DNA of 64,000 bases from UBA11346 sp038060575 (GTDB lineage Bacteria > Planctomycetota > UBA11346). The notes under the pieces were generated by a model that worked only from the letters and a program-made list of their open reading frames with translations, made no database searches and had not been told where the DNA came from. Of this stretch, positions 26,919 to 35,088 are shown piece by piece (the stretch's first letter is position 1; each line of letters opens with the position of its first letter). The stretch lies in assembly GCA_964652775.1 (NCBI GenBank), contig CAZZAM010000004.1, positions 165,998-229,997 of the forward strand. The letters run 5' to 3'. The translations under genes and the position numbers were made by a program.

Positions 26919-27596
26919 ATGGCGATCGCAGACATTATTTCCCGGAATCTGACCTCCATTCGCGAGGACATCCGGCGGGTGTGCGTGCAAGCTGGAAGAG
27001 ATGCGCAATCAATCAGAATCATAGCGGTTACCAAAACCCAGAACCCTGAGGTGCTAGAGATTTTACGTGGGTATGGCATTACTGACTTTGGCGAAAATCG
27101 GATGGAACACCTCCTTGAAATGCAGGGCGCCTCTCGACCCGGCGACACATGGCATTTCATTGGTCGCATCCAAAGCCGGCAGCTGGCTGGTATTGCCGAC
27201 CGCTGCTCGATCGTCCATAGCCTGGGCGATGAAGCCCACATTCGTAAGCTTGCCCATGCCAGCCAACTGCTCGGCAGACATGTTCAGGTATTCCTTCAGG
27301 TCAATGTCAGCGGTGAGGCAACCAAGGCCGGCGTTGAGCCTATCTCAGTCGCTCGCATGGTGGAATTAGCCCGAGCTGCAGGGGGCCTACATTTGGTCGG
27401 ACTTATGACCATGGCACCTGATGTTCGTACTGGTACCAACCCAGATGACATACGAAGCTGTTTTATCCGTTTGCGTGAATTGGCCAAAGTCAGTGGGCTA
27501 CAACGACTGTCCATGGGGATGTCGGGGGACTTTCGCATGGCCATTGAGGAAGGGGCCACCGATATACGCATTGGCTCTGCCTTATTTCAACCGTAA
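26919..27596 (+). CDS. YggS family PLP homeostasis protein
   Basis: 225 residues. PLP-binding Lys in AVTKTQ near residue 35, GENRMEHLLEM, WHFIGRIQSRQ (variant of WHFIGxLQxNK), QVNVSGEATKAG and the SMGMSGDFRMAIEEGATDIRIGSALF block that binds the phosphate. These single-domain barrel proteins hold pyridoxal phosphate and balance its free pool without a known reaction. The start ATG 26919 follows the HEAT-like gene by 24 bases. Confidence 0.95.
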   Translation: MAIADIISRNLTSIREDIRRVCVQAGRDAQSIRIIAVTKTQNPEVLEILRGYGITDFGENRMEHLLEMQGASRPGDTWHFIGRIQSRQLAGIADRCSIVHSLGDEAHIRKLAHASQLLGRHVQVFLQVNVSGEATKAGVEPISVARMVELARAAGGLHLVGLMTMAPDVRTGTNPDDIRSCFIRLRELAKVSGLQRLSMGMSGDFRMAIEEGATDIRIGSALFQP

Positions 27597-27629
27597 ATAC
27601 ATTCATTGAAACAATTTAATAAAATGTAA

Positions 27630-27681
27630 TTGACCCACATGCCAACATGATTCAGATAATTTATCAATACCGACTAGTCGG
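27630..27681 (+). promoter_or_regulatory. promoter with palindromic operator of the beta-barrel gene
   Basis: TTGACC (27630-27635) and GATAAT (27655-27660) resemble sigma-70 elements, five of six each, with a long 19-base spacer. The perfect 12-bp palindrome CCGACTAGTCGG (27670-27681) lies just at the expected transcription start, a place where a repressor would block initiation. Its ACCGAC-type half-site is common in TetR-family operators. No such regulator gene is in the window. Confidence 0.45.
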
Positions 27682-27769
27682 AAATATTTTCAATGACCTG
27701 CACGAATCTATCGATGTGGCTTACTCCCGGTCTGTACTAAGGGAATTAACTCAGATATTCCGAGACACC

Positions 27770-28378
27770 ATGATGTTCAAAACATTTGTACCAACAGCGG
27801 TCATTCTTCCAGCCCTCGGATTTTCTGCGGATCCGCCGCGGGTTGACCTGCTGGGACAAGCCGCGTTTACGGACACCTACATCACGCTAGGCATCAATTC
27901 GACCGCCAGCGAAGCGAGAGATACAAAGAATGATTTTTCCGTCGTTCATGTAGGACTTGGGGCTTATTCTGTTTCGGGATACTCATCCCGCCCTGAAAAA
28001 GATGCGGGGGGATTACTTGGTGCAGGAATTCAACTGCGCACGTGGTTTGGCAGCGACCGCGGCGTTGACTGGTTCGCTACGGCTCCGTTCATTCTCATCG
28101 TTGGCGGTGGCTACGTCGATCCAGTCAAGAACGTGCGGCTGTCACTGCTGGGTGAAGTAGGGCCGGGCATCGCCTTTGACCGCATCAGCGATCATGGAAA
28201 CTCAACCAACAAGGGGTTCCGTCCAGCCCTGCATGCTGGCATTCAGGCATCGGCCATGATGCGCTTCCGTCCATCACTTGAGGCAGGGCTCATTTTTGGT
28301 TATGACTACGACCACATGCCCAATGCTACGTCTTCCGGACCGTTGTTTGGACTTGGATTGCGGTTCATCGCCCAATAA
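27770..28378 (+). CDS. small outer-membrane beta-barrel protein
   Basis: 202 residues. ATG 27770 (MMFKTFVP...) starts a signal peptide ending at about GFSA; longer upstream reading gives no signal. The rest is alternating-hydrophobic strands with many Gly (VVHVGLGAYSV, GGLLGAGIQLRTWFG, ILIVGGGYV) and ends in GLGLRFIAQ. That suits an 8-10-stranded OmpA-like or PagL-size barrel; specific function unknown. It has its own promoter with a palindromic operator upstream. Confidence 0.65.
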   Translation: MMFKTFVPTAVILPALGFSADPPRVDLLGQAAFTDTYITLGINSTASEARDTKNDFSVVHVGLGAYSVSGYSSRPEKDAGGLLGAGIQLRTWFGSDRGVDWFATAPFILIVGGGYVDPVKNVRLSLLGEVGPGIAFDRISDHGNSTNKGFRPALHAGIQASAMMRFRPSLEAGLIFGYDYDHMPNATSSGPLFGLGLRFIAQ

Positions 28379-28466
28379 ATCACCCTGAACACGCACGCTG
28401 TCTGGTCATTCAACGCGTATCCCACAATTTCACTTTTCACCGCAATATCCCGATTGATCAGCGTAG

Positions 28467-28486
28467 TGTATATTACACAATATACA
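28467..28486. repeat. A/T-rich perfect inverted repeat
   Basis: TGTATATT and AATATACA form a perfect 8-bp dyad around ACAC. It lies in the 182-base A/T-rich gap between two convergent genes; a weak bidirectional terminator or a binding site are both possible. Confidence 0.4.
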
Positions 28487-28560
28487 TTATCGGACAATTA
28501 ATTTAGCCTTGTTGCTAGTAATGAATTTCCCGGCCAAGGGCGATTGGACGCTAATCTGAC

Positions 28561-29001
28561 TTACATGTCTTTTGCGCTGTCTAGGGCTAAACCAAGGAGC
28601 ATGCCCTGACAGGAAAACAGCAAAAAGACAAAGGGGTTAAAACCAATAACCAGCAAGGACAATGGCATCATGACCGCCGCAAATATGATTGCGCATACAA
28701 TCTGATTGAGCCGCCTCCAAGTCACCAGCCAGGCTACCATACAACCAACCAATCCGCCAATCAGCACCATCCATGGACTCAAGGTAAGCACGAGTAATGG
28801 ACCACCGATTAGGAAACCTAGCTTGAACGATTTTCGAACTTTGCTGTTCCACAGATTGAGTCGTTCAAATTCAGCTAATTCTTTGAGTTGGTGTTGCACT
28901 ATTTCTCTATCACTGATGCGGTCATTACTGAGCGAGGCGAGGCAATTGGGACAACGTGTCTCTTGGAGATTGGTTACGCGTCCACAGCGGGCACACTGCA
29001 T
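28561..29001 (-). CDS. zinc-ribbon membrane protein, unknown function
   Basis: 146 residues from ATG 29001 (MQCARCGRV). An N-terminal four-Cys ribbon, CARCG-x(9)-CPNC (residues 3-22), precedes a charged helix and three hydrophobic segments at about 60-75, 76-92 and 98-125, giving a small inner-membrane protein with a cytoplasmic zinc ribbon. This architecture is common and not functionally diagnostic. It lies 63 bases behind the YwiC-like gene on the same strand. Confidence 0.7.
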   Translation of the reverse strand: MQCARCGRVTNLQETRCPNCLASLSNDRISDREIVQHQLKELAEFERLNLWNSKVRKSFKLGFLIGGPLLVLTLSPWMVLIGGLVGCMVAWLVTWRRLNQIVCAIIFAAVMMPLSLLVIGFNPFVFLLFSCQGMLLGLALDSAKDM

Positions 29002-29064
29002 GATCGCAACTTGTAGTTGTCCGGCACTCAAGTCCAAGCAAAGAGACCACACAGGGGGTGGAAC

Positions 29065-29832
29065 TTAACCGAAGCGCAGTCCAAAGACAACACCGATGGC
29101 GATAACTGGCAACCAGGCAAGTTCATGCAGACCGATCGCTTGGCTGCTGAGTTGCGCCCCCCTCCTGGTGATCCACAAACAACGGAGGAATCCAAGCAGA
29201 CAAACTAAAGTCACCGCAACGGGAATAAAATCCAGCAACCAACCAGCTATTCCTAAAGCCAGAATCAACACCTGGAGGATAATCGCCAGCCGTGTCCATG
29301 CTGTGCCACCGCGACTTTGCGATCGCACTAATGGCACCATGGCGATCAAGTTGCTGCCCACAACTACGGCAGAAACGAGGCACCAGTGGTTTACCGCACC
29401 GCCGGCACGGGCAATTGCTCCAGTCATGCAAGCAACGGCAATGCCACCGAGGGCAGATCGCAACCAGGGTCGCGGAGTAGGTCGCCACCATTCCCACAGG
29501 TATTGACCACCTCCAAGAATGAGCCCCCCCATACACCACAACGACCAATCGGGATATCCTGCCAAGTACCAGGTCATCCCTAGGCTGGAAACAACCACCA
29601 TGCCAGCACAGAGTAGCACGATAAGCGGGCGACGACCGCCGAGATTCTTGCGTCGTCTTGCTTGGATGGCCTGTCGACCAACAACTGCGGCGATCATAAA
29701 AACCACAATTCCGATCCCCGCAGGATGTGAGCCCAGGGGAAGGCCGACGAGAGCTGCGGCGGTGATATACCCCCATACTCCATGTTCGGCAGGCAGCATG
29801 GATTCTCGCCAAGTGCGTGGTGCTAAATCCAT
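29065..29832 (-). CDS. YwiC-like family membrane protein
   Basis: 255 residues, about eight membrane helices. The N-terminal LPAEHGVWGYI matches the family hallmark 'P-x-E-H-G-A-W'. YwiC-like proteins are inner-membrane proteins of unknown role, sometimes near nitrate or cytochrome genes. It starts close to hisD but on the opposite strand, so the 72-base gap must hold both promoters. Confidence 0.8.
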   Translation of the reverse strand: MDLAPRTWRESMLPAEHGVWGYITAAALVGLPLGSHPAGIGIVVFMIAAVVGRQAIQARRRKNLGGRRPLIVLLCAGMVVVSSLGMTWYLAGYPDWSLWCMGGLILGGGQYLWEWWRPTPRPWLRSALGGIAVACMTGAIARAGGAVNHWCLVSAVVVGSNLIAMVPLVRSQSRGGTAWTRLAIILQVLILALGIAGWLLDFIPVAVTLVCLLGFLRCLWITRRGAQLSSQAIGLHELAWLPVIAIGVVFGLRFG

Positions 29833-29904
29833 GATTCAATCCTAACGCCACGGGTGTTGATCCAGGTCAAGCCTGCCATTTGCGCATCTGCTCCGTTCAT
29901 CAGC

Positions 29905-31290
29905 ATGGCGAGCATGTCTGGTCCCCTCCTTGATTTGACTCCAACCGATCCTCGTCTTGCTGGGATCTTGGGCGATACCCATCAGCGGATGCAGCGGCTT
30001 ATTGACGAAGCCCAGGTCAAGGCACGCGCCTTCTATCAGAAGACCCTTGGTAGGCCATCCTCAATCGAGGAAATGATCGACGAAATCTTCGCCGCCGTTG
30101 AACGCGAAGGAAACGCGGCCGTTGTCCGCTACGTCCAGGCTTTCGATGGAGCATCATTACCAATAAACCAACTACGCGTAGCGACAGCCGACATTGAGGC
30201 GGCGTACAACCGTTGCTCATCGTCCATTCGTGCGGCGATCGAGCAGTCGGTTGACCAAGTTGCTCGCTATCAACGCCGTTTGTTACCGCGTGGTTTTGGC
30301 GAGGCGCTTGATGAACCATTGGGCGTGCGCTGGTTACCAGTTGATAGTGCCGGTGCCTATGTGCCAGGTGGCGCCTCGGGATCGCTCCCACTGTTTTCTT
30401 CGGTGATTATGAATTTGGTTCCTGCGCAGGTGGCGGGTGTGCCAAGAACGGTGCTCGTCACCCCCCCCCGCCGTGATGGCTCAATCGCAGATGAAGTGCT
30501 TGCCGCCGCAAAAGTCATTGGAGTGAATGAGGTTTATCGCATCGGTGGCATTCCAGCGATCGCTGCATTAGCTGTTGGAACAGACAGCATAGCCCGGGTC
30601 GAAACGGTCGTCGGACCTGGCAATATTTTTGTCACTCTTGCCAAGCGGCGCGCCTATGGCCGGGTAAACTTGGATATGCTTGCCGGCCCCAGCGAAGTCC
30701 TCGTCATAGCCGATGCGACAGCCAACCCACGCTATGTCGCTGCCGATCTATTATCCCAAGCCGAACATGATGTGTTGGCCATGTGCGTCTTGCTGTCGAT
30801 TGGTGATGACATGGGCAACGCAGTGCAGGCTGAATTATCGCAACAACTCGCGGCTCTACCCGAGGAACGACGTTCGGTGGCGAGTGAGAGTCTTGCCCGT
30901 TTTGGCAGACTCGTCCGCTGTTCCAACCTGGATGAAGCCATTGGTCTCGCAAATCGCATCGCCGCTGAACACGTGGAGTTACTTGTAGCCGATCCGAAAT
31001 CGGCCCTTGCCCAGATCAGACATGCCGGTGCTATTTTCGTCGGGCCTTGGTCCCCTGAGCCGATCGGCGACTACATGGCAGGACCAAGTCATACCTTGCC
31101 AACCGGAGGTGGAGCCCGCCGCTGGAGTGGTATTGGCGCCGATACATTCATGCGCCGATCATCAATCATTAATTTAGGTGAATCGGATTTCCGCGCCCTT
31201 GCACAGAGTGGCATAATCATGGCCCGGTCAGAGGGACTCGAGGCGCACGCGCGCTCAATTGCTGTGCGCTTGGATCCGTCAGCTGCGTAG
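29905..31290 (+). CDS. hisD: histidinol dehydrogenase
   Basis: 461 residues from ATG 29905; ATG 29914 and a GTG at 29854 are alternatives. All family blocks are present: GGxPAIAALAVGTDSI, VVGPGNIFVTLAK, AGPSEVLVIAD, LLSQAEHD (zinc ligands Gln and His), AAEHVELL and the C-terminal GPSHTLPTGGGAR. It performs the last two oxidations to L-histidine with NAD and zinc. No other his biosynthesis genes are near. A run of nine C (30461-30469) lies in the coding sequence. The end overlaps the convergent release-factor-like gene by 12 bases. Confidence 0.95.
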   Translation: MASMSGPLLDLTPTDPRLAGILGDTHQRMQRLIDEAQVKARAFYQKTLGRPSSIEEMIDEIFAAVEREGNAAVVRYVQAFDGASLPINQLRVATADIEAAYNRCSSSIRAAIEQSVDQVARYQRRLLPRGFGEALDEPLGVRWLPVDSAGAYVPGGASGSLPLFSSVIMNLVPAQVAGVPRTVLVTPPRRDGSIADEVLAAAKVIGVNEVYRIGGIPAIAALAVGTDSIARVETVVGPGNIFVTLAKRRAYGRVNLDMLAGPSEVLVIADATANPRYVAADLLSQAEHDVLAMCVLLSIGDDMGNAVQAELSQQLAALPEERRSVASESLARFGRLVRCSNLDEAIGLANRIAAEHVELLVADPKSALAQIRHAGAIFVGPWSPEPIGDYMAGPSHTLPTGGGARRWSGIGADTFMRRSSIINLGESDFRALAQSGIIMARSEGLEAHARSIAVRLDPSAA

Positions 31291-31788
31291 CCGTGATAAT
31301 CCATGCGCTCGGCGAATGGCATCGGTAACTCGGCGTACCTCGGGATCTGCGGCCAAAGCTTTACTGTACTGCGTTGTGCTCAGTCCAGCCGCCTTACTGG
31401 CGTCAGTGAGCCTACCCGCGTGCAACACCAGCAGATCCAGGAGGCATGCAACCACACCCGGCCACGATGCGGCAGTAGGTCCACAGGCGAGGCGGCCGCG
31501 CCGGACATGCGGTGCAAGCCAGCGCTGATCGGACCCACCACGCATGGAACAGGCCAGGAGCAGGCGTAGTCGTTGCAACGCTGCGCCTCTATTGGCGAGA
31601 CCGTCGCGGTGTTCGCTCGCTTCGGATATGAGTCCCGTTGCACGATGAATGAGTCGAATGCCAGATGCCGTCTTGTTGGTGTGCTGTCCGCCTGGACCTC
31701 CTCTAGCCATGCGCTGAACAGTGCAGCGCTCACTCAACGCGACATCATTGAGTTGAAGATCACGAACGGTTGCAGCATCAAGGTTCAT
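31279..31788 (-). CDS. peptide chain release factor-like protein (GGQ domain)
   Basis: 169 residues from ATG 31788; a GTG at 31821 is the alternative. ARGGPGGQHTNKTASGIRL carries the GGQ motif that triggers peptidyl-tRNA hydrolysis in the ribosome. It lacks the codon-reading domain of RF1/RF2 and is longer than ArfB. After the GGQ domain comes a helical C-terminus ending in ADPEVRRVTDAIRRAHGL. It is probably a ribosome-rescue or related factor. Its start is only 18 bases from that of the divergent STAS gene. Confidence 0.82.
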   Translation of the reverse strand: MNLDAATVRDLQLNDVALSERCTVQRMARGGPGGQHTNKTASGIRLIHRATGLISEASEHRDGLANRGAALQRLRLLLACSMRGGSDQRWLAPHVRRGRLACGPTAASWPGVVACLLDLLVLHAGRLTDASKAAGLSTTQYSKALAADPEVRRVTDAIRRAHGLSRLRS

Positions 31789-31806
31789 CGCATATGCTTC
31801 CAATGC

Positions 31807-32106
31807 GTGATCATATCCCACCTTCCAGACGGCGTCTGCAAAATTCGCATTACGACTGAGCCGATGTTCTCGCGTTCAGAGTTTGTTCCCATGGTTTTGG
31901 AGTCCATGCTTGATGGCGAGAAAACGCTGATCATGGACCTTGGCATGGTAAGCGCCCTCCATAGTCCGTCGTTGGCAAACCTCGTATCCATCCATATTGC
32001 ATTAGCTCGACGTGGCTGCGACATGACACTGATCGGTCTGCATGAACGCAATCACAAGATCCTGGCAATAACGCGGCTGAATCGGCTATTCACCGTCACT
32101 GATTGA
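31807..32106 (+). CDS. STAS-domain protein (anti-sigma factor antagonist-like)
   Basis: 99 residues, taking the GTG at 31807 as start; the frame is open further upstream but that part overlaps the release-factor-like gene. Strands and helices follow the STAS fold, with LIMDLGMVSALHSPSLANLV in place of the usual 'D-x-S-x-V-x-x-h-D-S-S-G-L-G' block. The Asp is replaced by His and the Ser is kept, so phosphorylation is possible but not certain. Partner kinase or sigma factor genes are not adjacent. Confidence 0.65.
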   Translation: MIISHLPDGVCKIRITTEPMFSRSEFVPMVLESMLDGEKTLIMDLGMVSALHSPSLANLVSIHIALARRGCDMTLIGLHERNHKILAITRLNRLFTVTD

Positions 32107-32112
32107 GATAAC

Positions 32113-32514
32113 TCAACCGTCCCTAACCCGGACCCAATGGTCATCGGTTTCAGCAAATAGAATTTCCACGAGCGTCATACCTCGCTGCGTCAAAGCGGGT
32201 GTGAGTAGCCGCCAGAACGTTTGCGCTACGACTTCCATGGTCGGCACCGTGCCAGCGAACATGGTCATTTCGTTGAGCATCTGATGATCGCATGGAGCGA
32301 CAACCAACGATCTCACCAGGTGCTCGAGTTCTAAAACGTTACAAAAGAACCCGGTGGTTGGATCCACGGTGCCAGAAACAGTGACCTCAAGGCGAAAATT
32401 ATGACCGTGAACCCTCTGGCAAGCCCCGTAGATCCGTTCATTGCCCGGGCCATCTAACGCGGTGGAAACCAAGCGATGGCTGGCGCTAAAAGTGAATCGG
32501 CGGGTCAGCAGCAT
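32113..32514 (-). CDS. 6-pyruvoyl-tetrahydropterin synthase / QueD family enzyme
   Basis: 133 residues. FSASHRL gives the first zinc His, and CQRVHGHNFRLEV gives the catalytic Cys and the HxH pair. The rest (FFCNVLELEHLV, LNEMTMFAGTVPTMEVVA, VEILFAETDDHW) matches the family. Members make 6-carboxy-tetrahydropterin for queuosine (QueD) or pyruvoyl-tetrahydropterin. No que genes are nearby, so the branch is undecided. It converges with the STAS gene. Confidence 0.88.
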   Translation of the reverse strand: MLLTRRFTFSASHRLVSTALDGPGNERIYGACQRVHGHNFRLEVTVSGTVDPTTGFFCNVLELEHLVRSLVVAPCDHQMLNEMTMFAGTVPTMEVVAQTFWRLLTPALTQRGMTLVEILFAETDDHWVRVRDG

Positions 32515-32615
32515 GGCGTCAGTGTAGGAGTAGTTGTGGCCAGGAAACCACCGACCCCCTCTCCCAGACCCAAGATGGTCCGTGCATGATGGCGGTTATG
32601 TGTTTACCTTCGGTC

Positions 32616-33008
32616 ATGAACCAACGCGAGTTCACCCGAGTCCGGACTGCCATCCCAGTCGACATCATCCTGCCCTCGCAGACCCTCGCTGGCACCACCC
32701 GCGATGTCAGCCTGAGCGGCTGCCATGTCGTCGGCGTGGCCGCACCGACTGAGGAGACGCACTGCACCGTCGTCCTGCATATAGACGGACGCGGTGGTCA
32801 GATCCAAGTTACCGCCAAGGGCGTTGTCGCACGGATCCTTCGTGAAGGTTTCGCCCTGCATTTTTTCGAGTTGGTTGAAATCGAAAGCTACGAACACCTG
32901 CGTAATCTCGTGCTTTACAACGCCGAGGATCCAACCAAGGCAGAAAGTGAATTTGATACACACTTAGGCCTCAAGCGCATGGACCTCACCCAACCACCAC
33001 CCGGTTGA
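32616..33008 (+). CDS. PilZ-domain protein (c-di-GMP receptor)
   Basis: 130 residues from ATG 32616; ATGs at 32586 and 32598 are possible. The two c-di-GMP motifs are present: REFTRVRTA (RxxxR) and DVSLSGCHV (D/NxSxxG), followed by a six-stranded barrel pattern and a polar tail. It is a single-domain c-di-GMP receptor, likely to regulate motility or polysaccharide. It sits just before the tRNA-His gene. Confidence 0.88.
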   Translation: MNQREFTRVRTAIPVDIILPSQTLAGTTRDVSLSGCHVVGVAAPTEETHCTVVLHIDGRGGQIQVTAKGVVARILREGFALHFFELVEIESYEHLRNLVLYNAEDPTKAESEFDTHLGLKRMDLTQPPPG

Positions 33009-33046
33009 CCACCGCGCAGCGACCTCTATCGTCCCGCGCCTTGTAC

Positions 33047-33124
33047 GGACCTCGTAGCTCAGTTGGTTAGAGCGCAAGATTGTGGCTCTTGAGGCCGCGG
33101 GTTCGAACCCCGTCGGGGTCCCCA
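33047..33124 (+). tRNA. tRNA-His (GTG)
   Basis: Cloverleaf with the extra G-1 paired to discriminator C, acceptor GACCTCG/CGGGGTC, D stem GCTC/GAGC, anticodon stem CAAGA/TCTTG, loop TTGTGGC with anticodon GTG at 33082-33084, and T arm with TTCGAAC. CCA is encoded. G-1 and C73 are the histidine identity elements. Confidence 0.97.
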
Positions 33125-33126
33125 AT

Positions 33127-33164
33127 ACACATGAACCCTCGGCGTATGCCGGGGGTTTATGTGT
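33127..33164 (+). terminator. hairpin behind tRNA-His
   Basis: ACACAT/ATGTGT closes a further near-complementary stem (GAACCCTCGGC against GCCGGGGGTTT) with a GTAT loop. Only a short T stretch follows, so termination or a processing stem are both possible. Confidence 0.55.
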
Positions 33165-33247
33165 TCAGTCAGTCGGCGCATTGGCATTTGAGTACTTGCG
33201 CGAAGTAACCTGTAGCACATGCTCCGCACCCGTCGTGAAGCAGGAAA

Positions 33248-33323
33248 GCCCGATTAGCTCAGTGGCTAGAGCATCGCCTTGACATGGCGGGGGTCGGCGG
33301 TTCAAGTCCGTCATCGGGTACCA
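33248..33323 (+). tRNA. tRNA-Val (GAC)
   Basis: Acceptor GCCCGAT/ATCGGGT with a G1-U72 wobble, D stem GCTC/GAGC, anticodon stem with loop TTGACAT giving anticodon GAC at 33321 minus 40 (33281-33283), T stem GGCGG/CCGTC, discriminator A and encoded CCA. The wobble first pair is uncommon. Confidence 0.94.
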
Positions 33324-33326
33324 AAT

Positions 33327-33357
33327 GCACCCCGTGTGGTTTAACTACACGGGGTGC
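33327..33357 (+). terminator. terminator of the tRNA-His/tRNA-Val unit
   Basis: Perfect 11-bp stem GCACCCCGTGT/ACACGGGGTGC around a 9-base loop, then TGCCTTTCTC. It is four bases behind the CCA of tRNA-Val, the usual place for a Rho-independent terminator with a weak T tract. Confidence 0.75.
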
Positions 33358-33451
33358 TGCCTTTCTCTGACTTCATACAGCCACAGGAGTTGTGTGTAAC
33401 TGTGAGGCGATTTTAACTGACATCGCCAAGCGGTTTATACCGTGCGCGACC

Positions 33452-34045
33452 ATGCAAGACACTTCCAATAAGATGAGATGGTCTGTTGCTGCTATCGTCA
33501 TGCTGGTGGCCACAGCGCTGGTGGTGATTGTGCCGTTCTGTGGAGGCGAATCGACAAGTACAGTAGCCGTCAATCAAGTCGCAAAGCCGCCACCTGTCAA
33601 AGTAACGACGACAACTGAAGCCAAGCCGTCGAGCGGAGATGCCGCGATCGCCTGGGTCCTGCCGCAGGGCTGGAGTGTCCTGCCTACAAAACCCATGCGT
33701 CTGGCCTCGTTTGCTGTCGTGGTTGGTGAAACGACTGGCGAGTGCGGTGTCAGCATCGCTGGTGGAGCTATGCTGGATAATATCAATCGTTGGCGCGGCC
33801 AAGTCGGCATTCCTCCGATCAAGGAGTCCGACTTGGGGAAAGAACTTCGCTCAGACACATGCGCTTTCGGTCCGTTTTCCTGGCTCGCGCTGCGTGGTGA
33901 CTCGAGAGCATTTTTTGCAGCCATCATTGCCACGCCAAGCGGCCAATGCTTTGTGAAGCTGGAAGCACCTGGTGCGAAACTCGATGCTTTTAACGACTGC
34001 TTCCTGACCTTCTGTCGCTCGCTGCACCCAGCGACAGCTCCATGA
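33452..34045 (+). CDS. membrane-anchored protein of a PVC-type family linked to cytochrome c maturation
   Basis: 197 residues from ATG 33452. One N-terminal membrane helix (WSVAAIVMLVATALVVIVPF), a Thr/Pro/Lys-rich linker, and an extracytoplasmic domain with AWVLPQGWSVLP, RLASFAVV and NINRWRGQVGIPPI. The last block, from memory, recurs in PVC proteins found near cytochrome c biogenesis genes. Function unknown. The stop overlaps the start of resB (ATGA), so it belongs to the ResB/CcsA operon and may assist cytochrome c assembly. Confidence 0.7.
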   Translation: MQDTSNKMRWSVAAIVMLVATALVVIVPFCGGESTSTVAVNQVAKPPPVKVTTTTEAKPSSGDAAIAWVLPQGWSVLPTKPMRLASFAVVVGETTGECGVSIAGGAMLDNINRWRGQVGIPPIKESDLGKELRSDTCAFGPFSWLALRGDSRAFFAAIIATPSGQCFVKLEAPGAKLDAFNDCFLTFCRSLHPATAP

Positions 34046-35088
34046 CTGAGGAACTCTGGAAGGATGAACCGCGTTGGTTGCGGGTCTGCGCTGATCCACG
34101 TATCATCGCAGTAACCTCCGCTTGGCTCCTGGTACTCATTATTCTCGGAACCGTCGCTCAGGGCAGCGTTGGATTGTATCAGGCTCAAGAAACGTATTTC
34201 ACCAACTGGATAACCTGGCTTGGTCCTGTGCCTACACCAGGTGGACGTTTGGTGTTGTCGGTCACGGGTCTGAATCTGTTGGCCATGCTGTTTACCCATC
34301 ACGGCCTGCGCAGTATGGGCCTGTTTTTTGTACATGCGGGCATGCTCCTGCTTCTAGTCGGTTCTCTCCTTGGCAGTGCGTTCCGGCAAGAAGGGACGAT
34401 GACCCTCTTCGATGGCGAACAATCACATGAGATGATTGCCGGTCGCCATCATGAGTTAGCCGTACGTATATCTGGCACCGATAGCGATCAGATGATCACC
34501 TGGGGAGAATCACTGCTTGCAGCGAATCGAACCCTGAACCATCCACAATTAGCGACTCCCCTAGCAATCGTTCGTCACCTGACAAATACACGAGTCATGG
34601 CCGACGGATCGATCGTTGATGCTCCGTCTGAAGTAGAAGTAGAGCGCAATCTAGCCGGTCTCATGATGCAACTTCCCAATGGACGCTTGTTATCGGTCCG
34701 CGAATTTAGCGACCCGGTACACATTGCTCCGGGTGTTACCGCACAATTACGCCGCATTGTTACGCGCTTGCCCTTCCTGATTGAACTCGTCCATTTTCAA
34801 CGGGACGATCATCCAGGTACATCCATGGCCAAGGAATTTTCATCTGAGGCGCTCATCCACACTGACGGAGTCATCAGACGTGTGGTGATCTCCATGAACC
34901 GACCATTCCGCAAAGATGATTGGACGGTCTATCAGTCCGGGTTCACGCCTGACGGCCGCGGCACCGTGTTTTCGATTGTTCGTGATCGATTCCAGCTGTC
35001 TCCGTACATTGCCAGCACCATCATGCTCGTTGGGCTGTTAATGCACCTTGCGGTATGCTTGCGCCCCCGACGTCAGGAGCCGTCATGA
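34042..35088 (+). CDS. resB: ResB-like cytochrome c biogenesis protein
   Basis: 348 residues with three N-terminal membrane helices (about 20-43, 62-78, 88-108), a large extracytoplasmic domain and a C-terminal helix (YIASTIMLVGLLMHLAVCL), as in shorter ResB/Ccs1-like proteins. GSLLGSAFRQEGTMTLFDGEQS and NRPFRKDDWTVYQSGF fit the ResB extracellular region. ResB together with CcsA brings haem to apocytochromes (system II). It is coupled at both ends by ATGA overlaps, first with the anchored protein and then with ccsA. Confidence 0.88.
   Translation: MTEELWKDEPRWLRVCADPRIIAVTSAWLLVLIILGTVAQGSVGLYQAQETYFTNWITWLGPVPTPGGRLVLSVTGLNLLAMLFTHHGLRSMGLFFVHAGMLLLLVGSLLGSAFRQEGTMTLFDGEQSHEMIAGRHHELAVRISGTDSDQMITWGESLLAANRTLNHPQLATPLAIVRHLTNTRVMADGSIVDAPSEVEVERNLAGLMMQLPNGRLLSVREFSDPVHIAPGVTAQLRRIVTRLPFLIELVHFQRDDHPGTSMAKEFSSEALIHTDGVIRRVVISMNRPFRKDDWTVYQSGFTPDGRGTVFSIVRDRFQLSPYIASTIMLVGLLMHLAVCLRPRRQEPS

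Noticed and set aside
33082..33282. Open frame across the tRNA-His and tRNA-Val genes
   Set aside because: It covers two complete tRNA cloverleaves and a hairpin, so it is not protein-coding.
33574..34335. 253-codon open frame antisense to the PVC-type protein and resB
   Set aside because: Shadow of two well-supported coupled genes; composition typical of antisense frames.
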